From positions 1 to 64,000 of the forward strand of contig NZ_BIMD01000031.1 of the NCBI RefSeq assembly GCF_004000905.1: DNA of 64,000 nucleotides, given 5' to 3'. The notes under the pieces were generated by a model. It was given only the letters and a program-made list of their open reading frames with translations, ran no database searches and was not told the DNA's origin. Of this stretch, positions 17,857-25,544 are shown piece after piece. Made by a program: the position numbers and the translations under genes. The stretch's first letter is position 1. Every line of letters begins with the position of its first letter. The stretch is from Paenibacillus humicus NBRC 102415 (GTDB lineage: Bacteria > Bacillota > Bacilli > Paenibacillales > Paenibacillaceae).

Positions 17857-20442
17857 ATGAACATTCAAACGAAGGTGCATACGATCTTCATGCTGGTCGG
17901 GTCGACGGAATGCGGCAAAACCACGTTCGCGAAGGAAGTGCTGATTCCAGGGCTGCGATTTGAAGATAACAGCCGAAATGCGAGGGCCAACATTCAATAC
18001 CTGTCCTCGGATCAGATTCGTCAAGAAATTCTTGGCTATGAGTACGACAAGTACGACCAGGTAATGCTCGAATCCAGCGAGCAGGCATTTCATCTGTTGT
18101 TTGAAAGACTGAAAGCAGCTACCTCCTTCCCGGTCAATGCCGAATTCGTCATTGTCGATACGACCGGACTGGCAGAGGATTTCCGAGCAAAGGTGAAGGA
18201 TGTCGCCTTCCAGAACAATTACCATCTCGAGGTGATCCTCTTTGATTACCGGAAGCGGGAAGACTATTATGCTTCGGAGCGTTCAAAGAAACTGATTACG
18301 AACCACCTCAACCGGTTGAAAAAAGAGGTTCTCGGTTCGCTGGCTCGCGAGGATTACGACAGAATTCATAAGGTGCGCGCGAAGGACTTTGTCCAAGGCG
18401 AGATGAGGGAAGTCAACCCGGAGTACAGCGTTGTCATCGAGAATCTTGAAGCTTACCTGGGGACCATTCTGCCTCAGGACCAGCAGTACATCATCATCGG
18501 AGACGTCCATGAATGCGTGGATGATCTGAAGGGGCTGCTGCTTGATCATGGGTACAAGATCGTCGAGGGCAAGCTGACTGCTTCCGATAAGCTGAAGCAC
18601 ACCAAGCTAGTTTTGGTCGGAGACTGGATCGACAAAGGCAAGCAGACGAGGGAAATCATTGAATTCCTGTACGACAACCGTGACCACTTCTACTTTGTTC
18701 TGGGCAATCATGAAAACTTCGTCGACAAGTATTTGAGAGGTGAGATCAAGGGAGTCGAGTCGAAGCTGTTGTATACCTATTTTGACTCGACGCAAGTATT
18801 GAAGGACGACTCCGATCTTTTTGAGAAGTTTCAACATTTGGTGAAGCTGTCGAAGCCTTTTTACCGATATGCGGGTATGAAAGGACCATCTTTTTATGTG
18901 ACGCATGCCCCCTGCAGAAATAAATACATCGGCAAGCTGGATCCGAACTCTGCTCGGCATCAGCGCAACTTGCGCATCGACCGGGAAGCGCTGCTTGAGC
19001 AGCAGCTCGCTTTTCTGCAGGAGGAAGCGGTGCGAAATCAGCCTTATCACATCTTCGGCCACGTCGCGGCCAAAAAGTCCTTCCGTATCCGCAACAAGCT
19101 CCATATCGATACCGGCAGCGTGCATGGCAACCAGCTGACTTCCGTGAGCATCTCGTTCAAGCCTTTCTTGAAGTCCCGGAAGTCCCGGGAAGTCGTCGTA
19201 TCTGAGGAACTCCAAACTTTGTTCAAGGAGGAGCGGAAGGTATCTCTCAATGACCTTGGGGAAGAGGAAGCTCGAAGGCTTCATTATTGCTCTCGCAATA
19301 AGATCAACTTCATCTCGGGCACGATGTCTCCTGCAGACAAGGACAGGGAGACAAATGAGCTTGAATCCTTGAAGCGCGGACTGCATTATTTCAAGGAGCA
19401 CGGTATCGAACAGGTGGTGCTCCAGCCGAAATATATGGGATCAAGATGCAATCTTTACTTGCATAAGGAGCAGGAGCAATGCTTTGCCGTCAGCCGCAAC
19501 GGCTACAAAATCAAGCAAGTCGACTTGTCGCCGATTTATGGGAAGCTGCTTCATAAGTTCGGCAGCTATATGGAGGAGCATAAAGTGTCGGTTCTGGTCC
19601 TGGATGGAGAGCTTCTTCCGTGGAAAGCGCTTGGCGAAGGGCTGATCGAGAAGCAATTCAAGATAATTGAAAAAGCGCTGGAGACGGAGCTCGATTTGTT
19701 GAAGCAAACCGGGTTTGAATCCGCTTATAACCGATTATTGGCTGAATATGACGCAAGCGGATTTGAAAGAGACCAGCATCACATCGCCAAGTCGGCTCTA
19801 AGCGACAAATATGGCTCAAACGTCTACCAGAACTACAAGCATGTCCATGAGATCCGCAGCGGCTACGTTCCCTTGATCGAACATGTAGAGGCTTACCAGG
19901 TCTATAAGAGACAACTGGAGCTGTATGCGGGCAACGAGGAAATGGACTTCAAAGCTTTTGCCGTCCTGAAGATCGTGCATGAAGATGGAACCGAACAAGT
20001 TCCGCAATGGAGCACATCGGAGATGTACGCGTTTCTGTCCGACGATGAGTCGCTGTTGCTAGATTTGTCGGGGGCTGACGCTCTCGAGCAAGCGGAAGGC
20101 TTTTTCTCCAAGCTTACGGTTGAAAACCATATGGAAGGTGTCGTCATCAAGCCGGAGCATTGGAGCGGGCAGACGGTTCCCTATATGAAGGTGCGAAATC
20201 CGGAGTATTTATCCATCATCTATGGATACGACTACAGGTTCAAGCATAAGTACGATAAGCTGCTCAAGCAAAAGAGCATCCATCAGAAGCTCCGCACCTC
20301 TCTAAACGAGTATAAGCTGGGGATGAGAATGCTGGAGATTCCCTTTGATGAAATATCGCCGAAGCATCAGGGGTATAAAGAGATCGCGGCGAATCTTCTT
20401 TTCGAGGTGGCGCAAGAGAAGGAGATCGATCCGCGTCTATAG
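17857..20442 (+). CDS. pnkp: Pnkp, polynucleotide kinase-phosphatase-ligase for RNA repair
   Basis: 861 aa, the length of Clostridium thermocellum Pnkp. N-terminal kinase: P-loop GSTECGKT at 15-22. Central metallophosphatase: GDVHE (D216, H218), GDWID (256-259), GNHE (283-286), HAPC near 350 and GHVAAKKS near 401. C-terminal ligase-like adenylyltransferase: KYMGSR with nucleophile K525, LDGE near 575 and EGVVIKPE near 750. It heals 2',3'-cyclic phosphate and 5'-OH ends and seals them together with Hen1. All catalytic residues I could check are present. Confidence 0.95.
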   Translation: MNIQTKVHTIFMLVGSTECGKTTFAKEVLIPGLRFEDNSRNARANIQYLSSDQIRQEILGYEYDKYDQVMLESSEQAFHLLFERLKAATSFPVNAEFVIVDTTGLAEDFRAKVKDVAFQNNYHLEVILFDYRKREDYYASERSKKLITNHLNRLKKEVLGSLAREDYDRIHKVRAKDFVQGEMREVNPEYSVVIENLEAYLGTILPQDQQYIIIGDVHECVDDLKGLLLDHGYKIVEGKLTASDKLKHTKLVLVGDWIDKGKQTREIIEFLYDNRDHFYFVLGNHENFVDKYLRGEIKGVESKLLYTYFDSTQVLKDDSDLFEKFQHLVKLSKPFYRYAGMKGPSFYVTHAPCRNKYIGKLDPNSARHQRNLRIDREALLEQQLAFLQEEAVRNQPYHIFGHVAAKKSFRIRNKLHIDTGSVHGNQLTSVSISFKPFLKSRKSREVVVSEELQTLFKEERKVSLNDLGEEEARRLHYCSRNKINFISGTMSPADKDRETNELESLKRGLHYFKEHGIEQVVLQPKYMGSRCNLYLHKEQEQCFAVSRNGYKIKQVDLSPIYGKLLHKFGSYMEEHKVSVLVLDGELLPWKALGEGLIEKQFKIIEKALETELDLLKQTGFESAYNRLLAEYDASGFERDQHHIAKSALSDKYGSNVYQNYKHVHEIRSGYVPLIEHVEAYQVYKRQLELYAGNEEMDFKAFAVLKIVHEDGTEQVPQWSTSEMYAFLSDDESLLLDLSGADALEQAEGFFSKLTVENHMEGVVIKPEHWSGQTVPYMKVRNPEYLSIIYGYDYRFKHKYDKLLKQKSIHQKLRTSLNEYKLGMRMLEIPFDEISPKHQGYKEIAANLLFEVAQEKEIDPRL

Positions 20443-20451
20443 CTTAGAGAA

Positions 20452-20486
20452 GGCCTGAATCCGGCTTGGAATCAGGCCCTTTTTTA
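20452..20486 (+). terminator. terminator after pnkp
   Basis: Stem GGCCTGAATCC/GGAATCAGGCC with one mismatch and loop GGCTT, then CTTTTTT. Confidence 0.8.
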
Positions 20487-20597
20487 TCATGGCAGGAATC
20501 GTTGCTGTATAACGTCTGCCTTGTTCGAAGCTTTAATCCTCATGCAAAATAAGCTCTAGCACGTACGCAGCAAGTTTCCTACTAAAGAGGGGATACC

Positions 20598-21392
20598 ATG
20601 ATGATATCGGGTGATATAGGCCGACAAATTGCCGAGGAATTAAAAAGAATAGAACAAGATGAGAATGTCAAAATCCTCTATGCTTGCGAGTCAGGCAGCC
20701 GGGCTTGGGGCTTTCCTTCCACAGACAGCGATTACGATGTCAGGTTCATCTATATTCGTTCCCAGGCGGATTATCTATCCGTCTTCGATAAGAGGGACGT
20801 CATCGAGCGGCCTATAAGCAATGACTTGGACATCAATGGCTGGGATCTCAAAAAAGCCTTGAAGCTGATGTCCAAATCGAATCCATCTCTGCTGGAATGG
20901 CTTCAGTCCCCTATAGTCTACAAAGAGGAGCCATCCATAACCGGGAATATCCGTGAACTTTCCAAATCTGCTTTCTCGCCGAGAGCTTGTCTTTACCACT
21001 ACATGCATATGGCCAAAGGGAACTTCCGGATGTATCTGCAGGGTGATCAAGTCAAAATAAAGAAATATTTTTATGTGCTTCGTCCCGTCCTGGCTTGCGA
21101 ATGGATGGAAAGATTCAACAAAATGCCGCCCATGGAGTTTGAAGTGCTGGTCGACACCCTTCTTCCGGAGTCCAGTCCGGTAAGGAAAGAAGTCCGCCAT
21201 TTGCTTGATCGAAAAAAATCGGGAGAAGAAATGGATGAGGAGCCCAAGATTTTTGCGATTCACGAATATTTAGAAGATAGATTGGCAGCTCTTGAACGGG
21301 CAGCATCAGGATTCGAGGCTTCGGGTCAGATCGGATCCGAAGCATTGGATGATTTATTCCGGTCGGCGCTGAGGGAATCAGGGTCCAGTTGA
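20598..21392 (+). CDS. polymerase-beta-fold nucleotidyltransferase (COG3541-like)
   Basis: 264 aa. The signature of the minimal nucleotidyltransferase fold is at residues about 36-53: GSRAWGFPSTDSDYDVR, with GS and the D-x-D metal pair. The following INGWDLKKALKLMSKSNPSL and LEWLQSPIVY segments are typical of the YcgL/COG3541 group. It is monocistronic between the pnkp terminator and a shared terminator. Its place inside an RNA-repair cluster suggests action on RNA ends or on a regulatory target; the substrate is unknown. GAGGGGAT is the ribosome site. Confidence 0.82.
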   Translation: MMISGDIGRQIAEELKRIEQDENVKILYACESGSRAWGFPSTDSDYDVRFIYIRSQADYLSVFDKRDVIERPISNDLDINGWDLKKALKLMSKSNPSLLEWLQSPIVYKEEPSITGNIRELSKSAFSPRACLYHYMHMAKGNFRMYLQGDQVKIKKYFYVLRPVLACEWMERFNKMPPMEFEVLVDTLLPESSPVRKEVRHLLDRKKSGEEMDEEPKIFAIHEYLEDRLAALERAASGFEASGQIGSEALDDLFRSALRESGSS

Positions 21393-21426
21393 TCACCGCA
21401 CTATTGAGGTTGAATAAGAAATAGCC

Positions 21427-21451
21427 AAAAGCCCCTCGAAAGGGGCTTTTA
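21427..21451. terminator. shared terminator between convergent genes
   Basis: Perfect stem AAAAGCCCC/GGGGCTTTT with loop TCGAAA. A and T runs on the two sides let it serve the nucleotidyltransferase gene and the minus-strand WYL gene. Confidence 0.8.
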
Positions 21452-22270
21452 GTTTGTTTCCATTTCGCTGATTTCGACCCCATACCGCCGCAAAGCCTTC
21501 TCCGCCGTCTCCCGCATCCTCTGTTTCAGGTAGTGCCCCTGAACGATTCGCACCCTCTTGCCTAGGAAGCGAAGCTTGGAAAGCAGGAAATCCTGCTCAT
21601 CCCGGGGATAGCTCAGCGTCACGCGATAGCTGTCCTCCTCGGCATCATAAGCAACCTCCTTCTCAAAACAAGAGAAGGCGTACATGATCCTGGACAGCTC
21701 CTCGTTGTACTCCCGCACAATCTGAATGATCGTTTCACCCCGATGACTCTCCAAGTAAATGCGCGACGCTCTCATCCATCGCTCCCTCTCCATCGTCTCC
21801 AGAGTCTCCGCCTGGACAGAATGAATCCCGTTCAAGCGGCTCCTCATCAGCATTCGGTGCTGCTGAGAATACCAAAGAAGATACCATTCCCTCTTTACCA
21901 TGGAATACTCCAGCTTGTAGGGCATTCCCTTTTGAGCCGTCTGGGCGCTCCCGTTTTTATACTCGTATGTAATCCGGAATCCGCTGCGGGATACGATCAG
22001 CTGACGAAGCTGGCGCAGATGGGGATGGTAGACCTGGCGCTCGTGGCTGCCTGCCCTTGAGATGAGGGCAGACCCGGGCTCAAGAGCCTGAACCCCTTCG
22101 AGCAGTCGCTCCAGCTTGAGACGCGTCTCCGGCATGAGCGCCTCGGATGCGGCAGGATGGAGCAGCATCCCCTTCAGCCATGACCGTTCATGGGAGGTGA
22201 CCGTCGAGATGCCGCCGTCCTCCAGCCGGGAGGCGATCTGGTAGTTGAATATTTTTTCAAACGGATTCAT
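21449..22270 (-). CDS. WYL-domain protein without HTH (second gene of WYL pair)
   Basis: 273 aa from ATG 22270 (AAGGAG lies 13 nt upstream; the earlier TTG at 22282 is too close to it). The WYL core is seen as REWYLLWYSQQHRMLMRSRLNGI near residue 145. The N-terminal 100 residues are helical with no clear helix-turn-helix, and a WCX-type C-terminal domain ends KALRRYGVEI. It overlaps the first WYL gene by 14 nt, so the two are translated together and may form a heteromeric regulator as PafB/PafC do. Ligand is unknown; WYL domains often sense single-stranded nucleic acid. Confidence 0.8.
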   Translation of the reverse strand: MNPFEKIFNYQIASRLEDGGISTVTSHERSWLKGMLLHPAASEALMPETRLKLERLLEGVQALEPGSALISRAGSHERQVYHPHLRQLRQLIVSRSGFRITYEYKNGSAQTAQKGMPYKLEYSMVKREWYLLWYSQQHRMLMRSRLNGIHSVQAETLETMERERWMRASRIYLESHRGETIIQIVREYNEELSRIMYAFSCFEKEVAYDAEEDSYRVTLSYPRDEQDFLLSKLRFLGKRVRIVQGHYLKQRMRETAEKALRRYGVEISEMETN

Positions 22271-23570
22271 AGTAGGACGCAATCTCCTTCCATTCCTGAA
22301 TCATCTGCGCCCGCAGATGGCGGGGCTCGACAATCTCGCAGCTCGATCCGAAGCTCCGCAGCCAAGGCTTGATCTCCGTGATTCCATTCACGACGATCTC
22401 ATAGAGGAAGGAATTGCTCTCCTGCTCTTCCTCCACGATTTCTCCCCACTGTCCCTGCAGCAGCACGCGCTCCCGCACGAAGTTGAACCCGGCGCCGGGA
22501 TTGAAGAAACGGGCGCGAACCTTGATCGGCCGCCCTGTATCGATGAGCCAGCTGTAGCGAATCGCATCTTCCAGCTGGATAATTTTCATGGACATCTCAT
22601 CTTCCGATACGGCTTCTTCCGAATCCATTCCGATGATGCCTTCCAGCCGGAACTTGATCAGGCTCCCCTTTCCCCAACCAAGCAGATACCAGCGGCCATA
22701 TTGGTGGTCGTAGACGACCTTCAGAGGGAGCACATGGTTTTTACGGCCTTGGGCTTCTTTCTCGAATAGAGGATTCGTATTGCGGGAGGAGTAGCTCTTC
22801 TCCGTCTTAGGGGAGAAGTAAAGGAAGGAAATCCGCCGGCGTTCCCGAATGGCGCTCAGGATAGGGAAGAGATGAGCTTCATCCAGAATCCGGGAATAAT
22901 AATGATACTTGTAGCCGAAGGAAGCGAGCTCGCCCGCTCCCGGCTCGGCGCTGCGGGAGAGATGCTTCTGCAGTCCCTCTCGAAGCAGGTAACCTTGGAC
23001 GGATGGAATCTGCGTGTTGGCCATGATATCCACGAAGTCATAGAGATCTAGCAGTTCTTCGGCAGACAGCTCGCGAATGAGGTCGTCGTTCAGCCGGTAG
23101 CGGGAAGGCCGCCCGCTGCCGGCTTTGCAAATGACGCCGACTTCCTCCAGGTATTTCAGATCCGATCGGATCGTCTTCTCGTCCGGAGCGGCAAGGTCGG
23201 CAGGGAGAGCGGCGCAGCAGAAATCCAGAAGCTCCATGACGGTAAGCGAACTTTCCTTGAGAGCTCCAAGCAGAAGAGGGATTCGAACGGACTCCGATGC
23301 CTTTACGGACTTGGCGCGAAACAGAAACAGCAGCATTGGATCGGCCGCACCGTGGTAGCTGTAACGCAGCTGATCGGCAAGATCGAGACCCGCATCGCCG
23401 GCGCCAGCCATTGCTGCTCCAGCGGCTTCCTTAAGATTCCGAATGGTCTTGTCGACGGTCGGAATCGATACGCCAAGCCGGTCTGCCAGCTGGCTCCGCG
23501 TATAGGCTCCGCTCGTCAGCACAAGCATTCGCAGGAACTGGATTTCTTTGTCGAAGCTCTCTCTGGCCAT
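22257..23570 (-). CDS. HTH-WYL transcriptional regulator (first gene of WYL pair)
   Basis: 437 aa from ATG 23570; a start at 23588 is also possible, as neither has a strong ribosome site. The N-terminal HTH is YTRSQLADRLGVSIPTVDKT. A central helical region follows, then a WYL domain (RRRISFLYFSP...GRWYLLGWGKG) and a WCX-type C-terminus. It is transcribed away from the Y-RNA/rsr/rtcB genes and next to two GTCAAAT repeats. This makes it the likely controller of the RNA-repair genes, in the role that sigma-54-dependent RtcR plays in proteobacteria. That link is inferred from position. Confidence 0.85.
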   Translation of the reverse strand: MARESFDKEIQFLRMLVLTSGAYTRSQLADRLGVSIPTVDKTIRNLKEAAGAAMAGAGDAGLDLADQLRYSYHGAADPMLLFLFRAKSVKASESVRIPLLLGALKESSLTVMELLDFCCAALPADLAAPDEKTIRSDLKYLEEVGVICKAGSGRPSRYRLNDDLIRELSAEELLDLYDFVDIMANTQIPSVQGYLLREGLQKHLSRSAEPGAGELASFGYKYHYYSRILDEAHLFPILSAIRERRRISFLYFSPKTEKSYSSRNTNPLFEKEAQGRKNHVLPLKVVYDHQYGRWYLLGWGKGSLIKFRLEGIIGMDSEEAVSEDEMSMKIIQLEDAIRYSWLIDTGRPIKVRARFFNPGAGFNFVRERVLLQGQWGEIVEEEQESNSFLYEIVVNGITEIKPWLRSFGSSCEIVEPRHLRAQMIQEWKEIASYYESV

Positions 23571-23612
23571 GATGGATGACGCCCCCATTCGGAATCGATG
23601 CTCACTTGCACG

Positions 23613-23643
23613 GTCAAATGTCCGTTCATTGTAGCAGTCAAAT
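23613..23643. promoter_or_regulatory. direct repeat GTCAAAT x2, candidate WYL operator
   Basis: GTCAAAT at 23613-23619 and 23637-23643, 24 bp apart start to start (near two helical turns), in the divergent region between the WYL pair and the Y RNAs. A related GGTCAA lies at 23727-23732. No clear sigma-A promoter was found between here and 23771. Confidence 0.4.
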
Positions 23644-23770
23644 CAGGAGCTGGAAAGCAAAACAAAAATAAAGCCATGCATGTGGAAGCTGTAATACTTT
23701 CGCCATGTTCGGGCTTGATAAAATCGGTCAAGATAGGAGGCAAGGAAAGCAGCCCGCTTGCTGCTCTTCC

Positions 23771-23915
23771 GATCATCGAGGCGCCAGGAAGGGTTACTCC
23801 GCCAAATTCGATTGCGACGTGCCGCCGGGTTCGACTCCGGCTTCCGCCCCAGAGTGGAATAGCTCAGTGGTAGAGCAGTCTGTACCTTTCCGCAGCTCCA
23901 CTTTCCTCGATGATT
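23771..23915 (+). ncRNA. yrlA: Y RNA 1 (YrlA-like), circularly permuted tRNA mimic
   Basis: Ends pair over 10-11 bp (ATCATCGAGG 23772-23781 with CCTCGATGAT 23905-23914, plus a G-T). A second helix is GGAAGGG 23787-23793 with CCTTTCC 23885-23891. Inside, in permuted order, are a T-arm (GCCGG 23824-23828/CCGGC 23837-23841, loop GTTCGACT), an acceptor-like stem closed by a loop (TTCCGC 23842-23847/GTGGAA 23854-23859, loop CCCAGA), then T-A and a canonical D-arm (GCTC 23862-23865/GAGC 23873-23876, loop AGTGGTA with GG). The order T-arm, capped acceptor, D-arm is the architecture described for bacterial YrlA. It lies directly upstream of the Ro-protein gene. The exact transcript ends are unknown. 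Confidence 0.82.
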
Positions 23916-23925
23916 TCAATCATAG

Positions 23926-24029
23926 GCCGGCGAGGCGCCGGGATGGGATTCTTCGACTTCAAATGCAGACCGGGCAACCGGGTGCAGGTTCAATTCCTGC
24001 AGGACCTATCCCCCTTTTTCCTCGCCGGC
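23926..24029 (+). ncRNA. Y RNA 2 (YrlB-like)
   Basis: Ends pair perfectly over 10 bp (GCCGGCGAGG 23926-23935 with CCTCGCCGGC 24020-24029). A second helix is GGGATGGG 23940-23947 with CCTATCCC 24005-24012 (one G-T). Inside are a GNRA hairpin CCGG-GCAA-CCGG (23970-23981) and a T-arm-like hairpin TGCAGG/CCTGCA with loop TTCAATT (23983-24001). No D-arm or acceptor is present. It shares with RNA 1 the 5' motif CGAGGCGCC and the 3' motif TTTYCCTCG, the likely Ro-binding module. Its 3' strand ends 11 nt before the rsr ribosome site, so it may also be part of the rsr leader. Confidence 0.65.
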
Positions 24030-24052
24030 ATTTTAATGAAGGAGGTTGAACG

Positions 24053-25542
24053 ATGAGCATTGCAAGCAAGTTGTTCGGCGCCGCCGCTGCTGGTTTCCGC
24101 AATCGAGAACAGTATCCTGCCTATGACGATCCCTGGAAGAGCAGTACGTGCAGACGCTTCTGACGAACACAATGGGAACTACCTTTTATGCCGATCAAAA
24201 GGAGCTTCTGGAGGAGGCCGGCCAACTGCATCACGAGATGGCTCAGAGCAACCCGACCTTCATGGCGAGAAGCCTTGTATTCGCCCGTCAAGAAAGCTAC
24301 ATGCGGCTGCAGCCTCTGTTCGGCCTGGCTGTATTGTCTATATATCGCTCCGATTTGTTCGCCAAGGTTTTCAAGCAGCTCGTTGTTACTCCGGCTGATC
24401 TGGCCGATTTCCTTACGGTTCTGAAAGGGATGGGCCGGGGGGAGGGCGGCAGGGCGGTCAAACGCCAGGTCGGACGTTTCCTGGGCCAAATCTCGGAATA
24501 TTGGGCCGTCAAATATAACGGGAGAGGCCGGGGCTACAGCATCGGAGATGCTATCGCCATCAGCCATCCGAAGCCGCTGGATGCCAGGCAGCAAGCCTTG
24601 TTCCGCTACCTTCGCGGCCATGAAGCCGATCTTTCGCTTTTGCCTCAAGTGGAGGCTCTGGAGCGGCTGAAGAAAGCCGATTCCGACGAGGAGCGGCTGA
24701 AGTGGATCGGGAAGGGCAAGCTTCCGCATGAGACGGTAACGGGATCGATTCCAGTTACGAGAGCCGTCTGGGAAGCTTTGATGTACCAAATGCCGACCTT
24801 TGCTCTGCTCCGCAACTTGAACACGCTGCTGAGAGAGGGCATTCTCGACCATCCGGAGAACCTGAATTACGTCGTGGAAAGGCTGACAGACGGGCAGGCG
24901 CTCCGCAAGGCCAAGGTGCTGCCGTTCCGGCTGGCCACCGCGTATAAGCAGGTGCAAGAGCCCCGCTTGAAGAAAGCTTTGGAGAACGCGGCGGAGCTGA
25001 CCTTTGAGAATCTCCCGGAGCTGGGAGACAATACGGCGATCTTCCTCGATATATCGGGCTCGATGGATGGGTATTATTTGCAAGTAGGCTCAGTGTTCGC
25101 GTTGGCTATGTACAAAAAGACGAAGGGGAAATCCTTGTTTTGGCTGTTCGATACCGACGTCATGGATGCCAAGCCGTCACGCAAAAAAGGCATCTTGTCC
25201 CAAGCCGCCCGGATCGAGACAAGAGGAGGGACGGATACGGGAGCGCCGGTCCGCAAGCTGATTCATCAGCGTAAAAAAGTGGATCAGATCATTCTCATTA
25301 CGGATGAGCAGCAGAACAGCGGAAGCCAATTCTATGAGTAGCTCAAACGCTACCGGGCCAAGGTGAACCCGGAGGCCAAAGCGTTCATCGTGGATATCGC
25401 GCCGTACAGGAGCGCAGATCCCCGTACGTTTTACATTTATGGATGGAGCGATACGGTGCTGTCTTATATCGCACAGTCGATTCAGGGCTACGATACGCTC
25501 GTGGAGCGGATTGCCCGGATGGACCTGGAAGGAGAAGAATAA
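24053..25542 (+). pseudogene. rsr: Ro60 orthologue Rsr (TROVE + vWA), frameshifted and with internal TAG
   Basis: GGAGGTT then ATG 24053 opens MSIASKLFGAAAAGFRNREQ. After Trp28 (24134-24136) the frame is lost; one extra base in the AA run would restore KEQYVQTLLTNTMGTTFYA. The TROVE repeats continue to about 25020, then a vWA/MIDAS segment IFLDISGSMDG. A TAG at 25339-25341 interrupts QFYE-LKRYRAKV; the frame goes on to TAA 25542 with sensible sequence (AFIVDIAPYR...YIYGWSD), so it was probably CAG. Restored length is about 496 aa. Ro proteins are rings that bind misfolded RNA and Y RNA. Either the gene is dead or the read contains two errors. Confidence 0.85.
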
Positions 25543-25544
25543 CG

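Noticed and set aside
23824-24012. Ordinary tRNA genes suggested by T-arm and D-arm motifs
   Set aside because: The arms are in the wrong order (T-arm before D-arm), the acceptor is closed by a loop, and no anticodon arm is present. The Y-RNA explanation fits all stems.
25443-25544. Longer start of rtcB at 25443
   Set aside because: This stretch is the end of rsr in another frame; GTG 25545 begins the conserved RtcB N-terminus.
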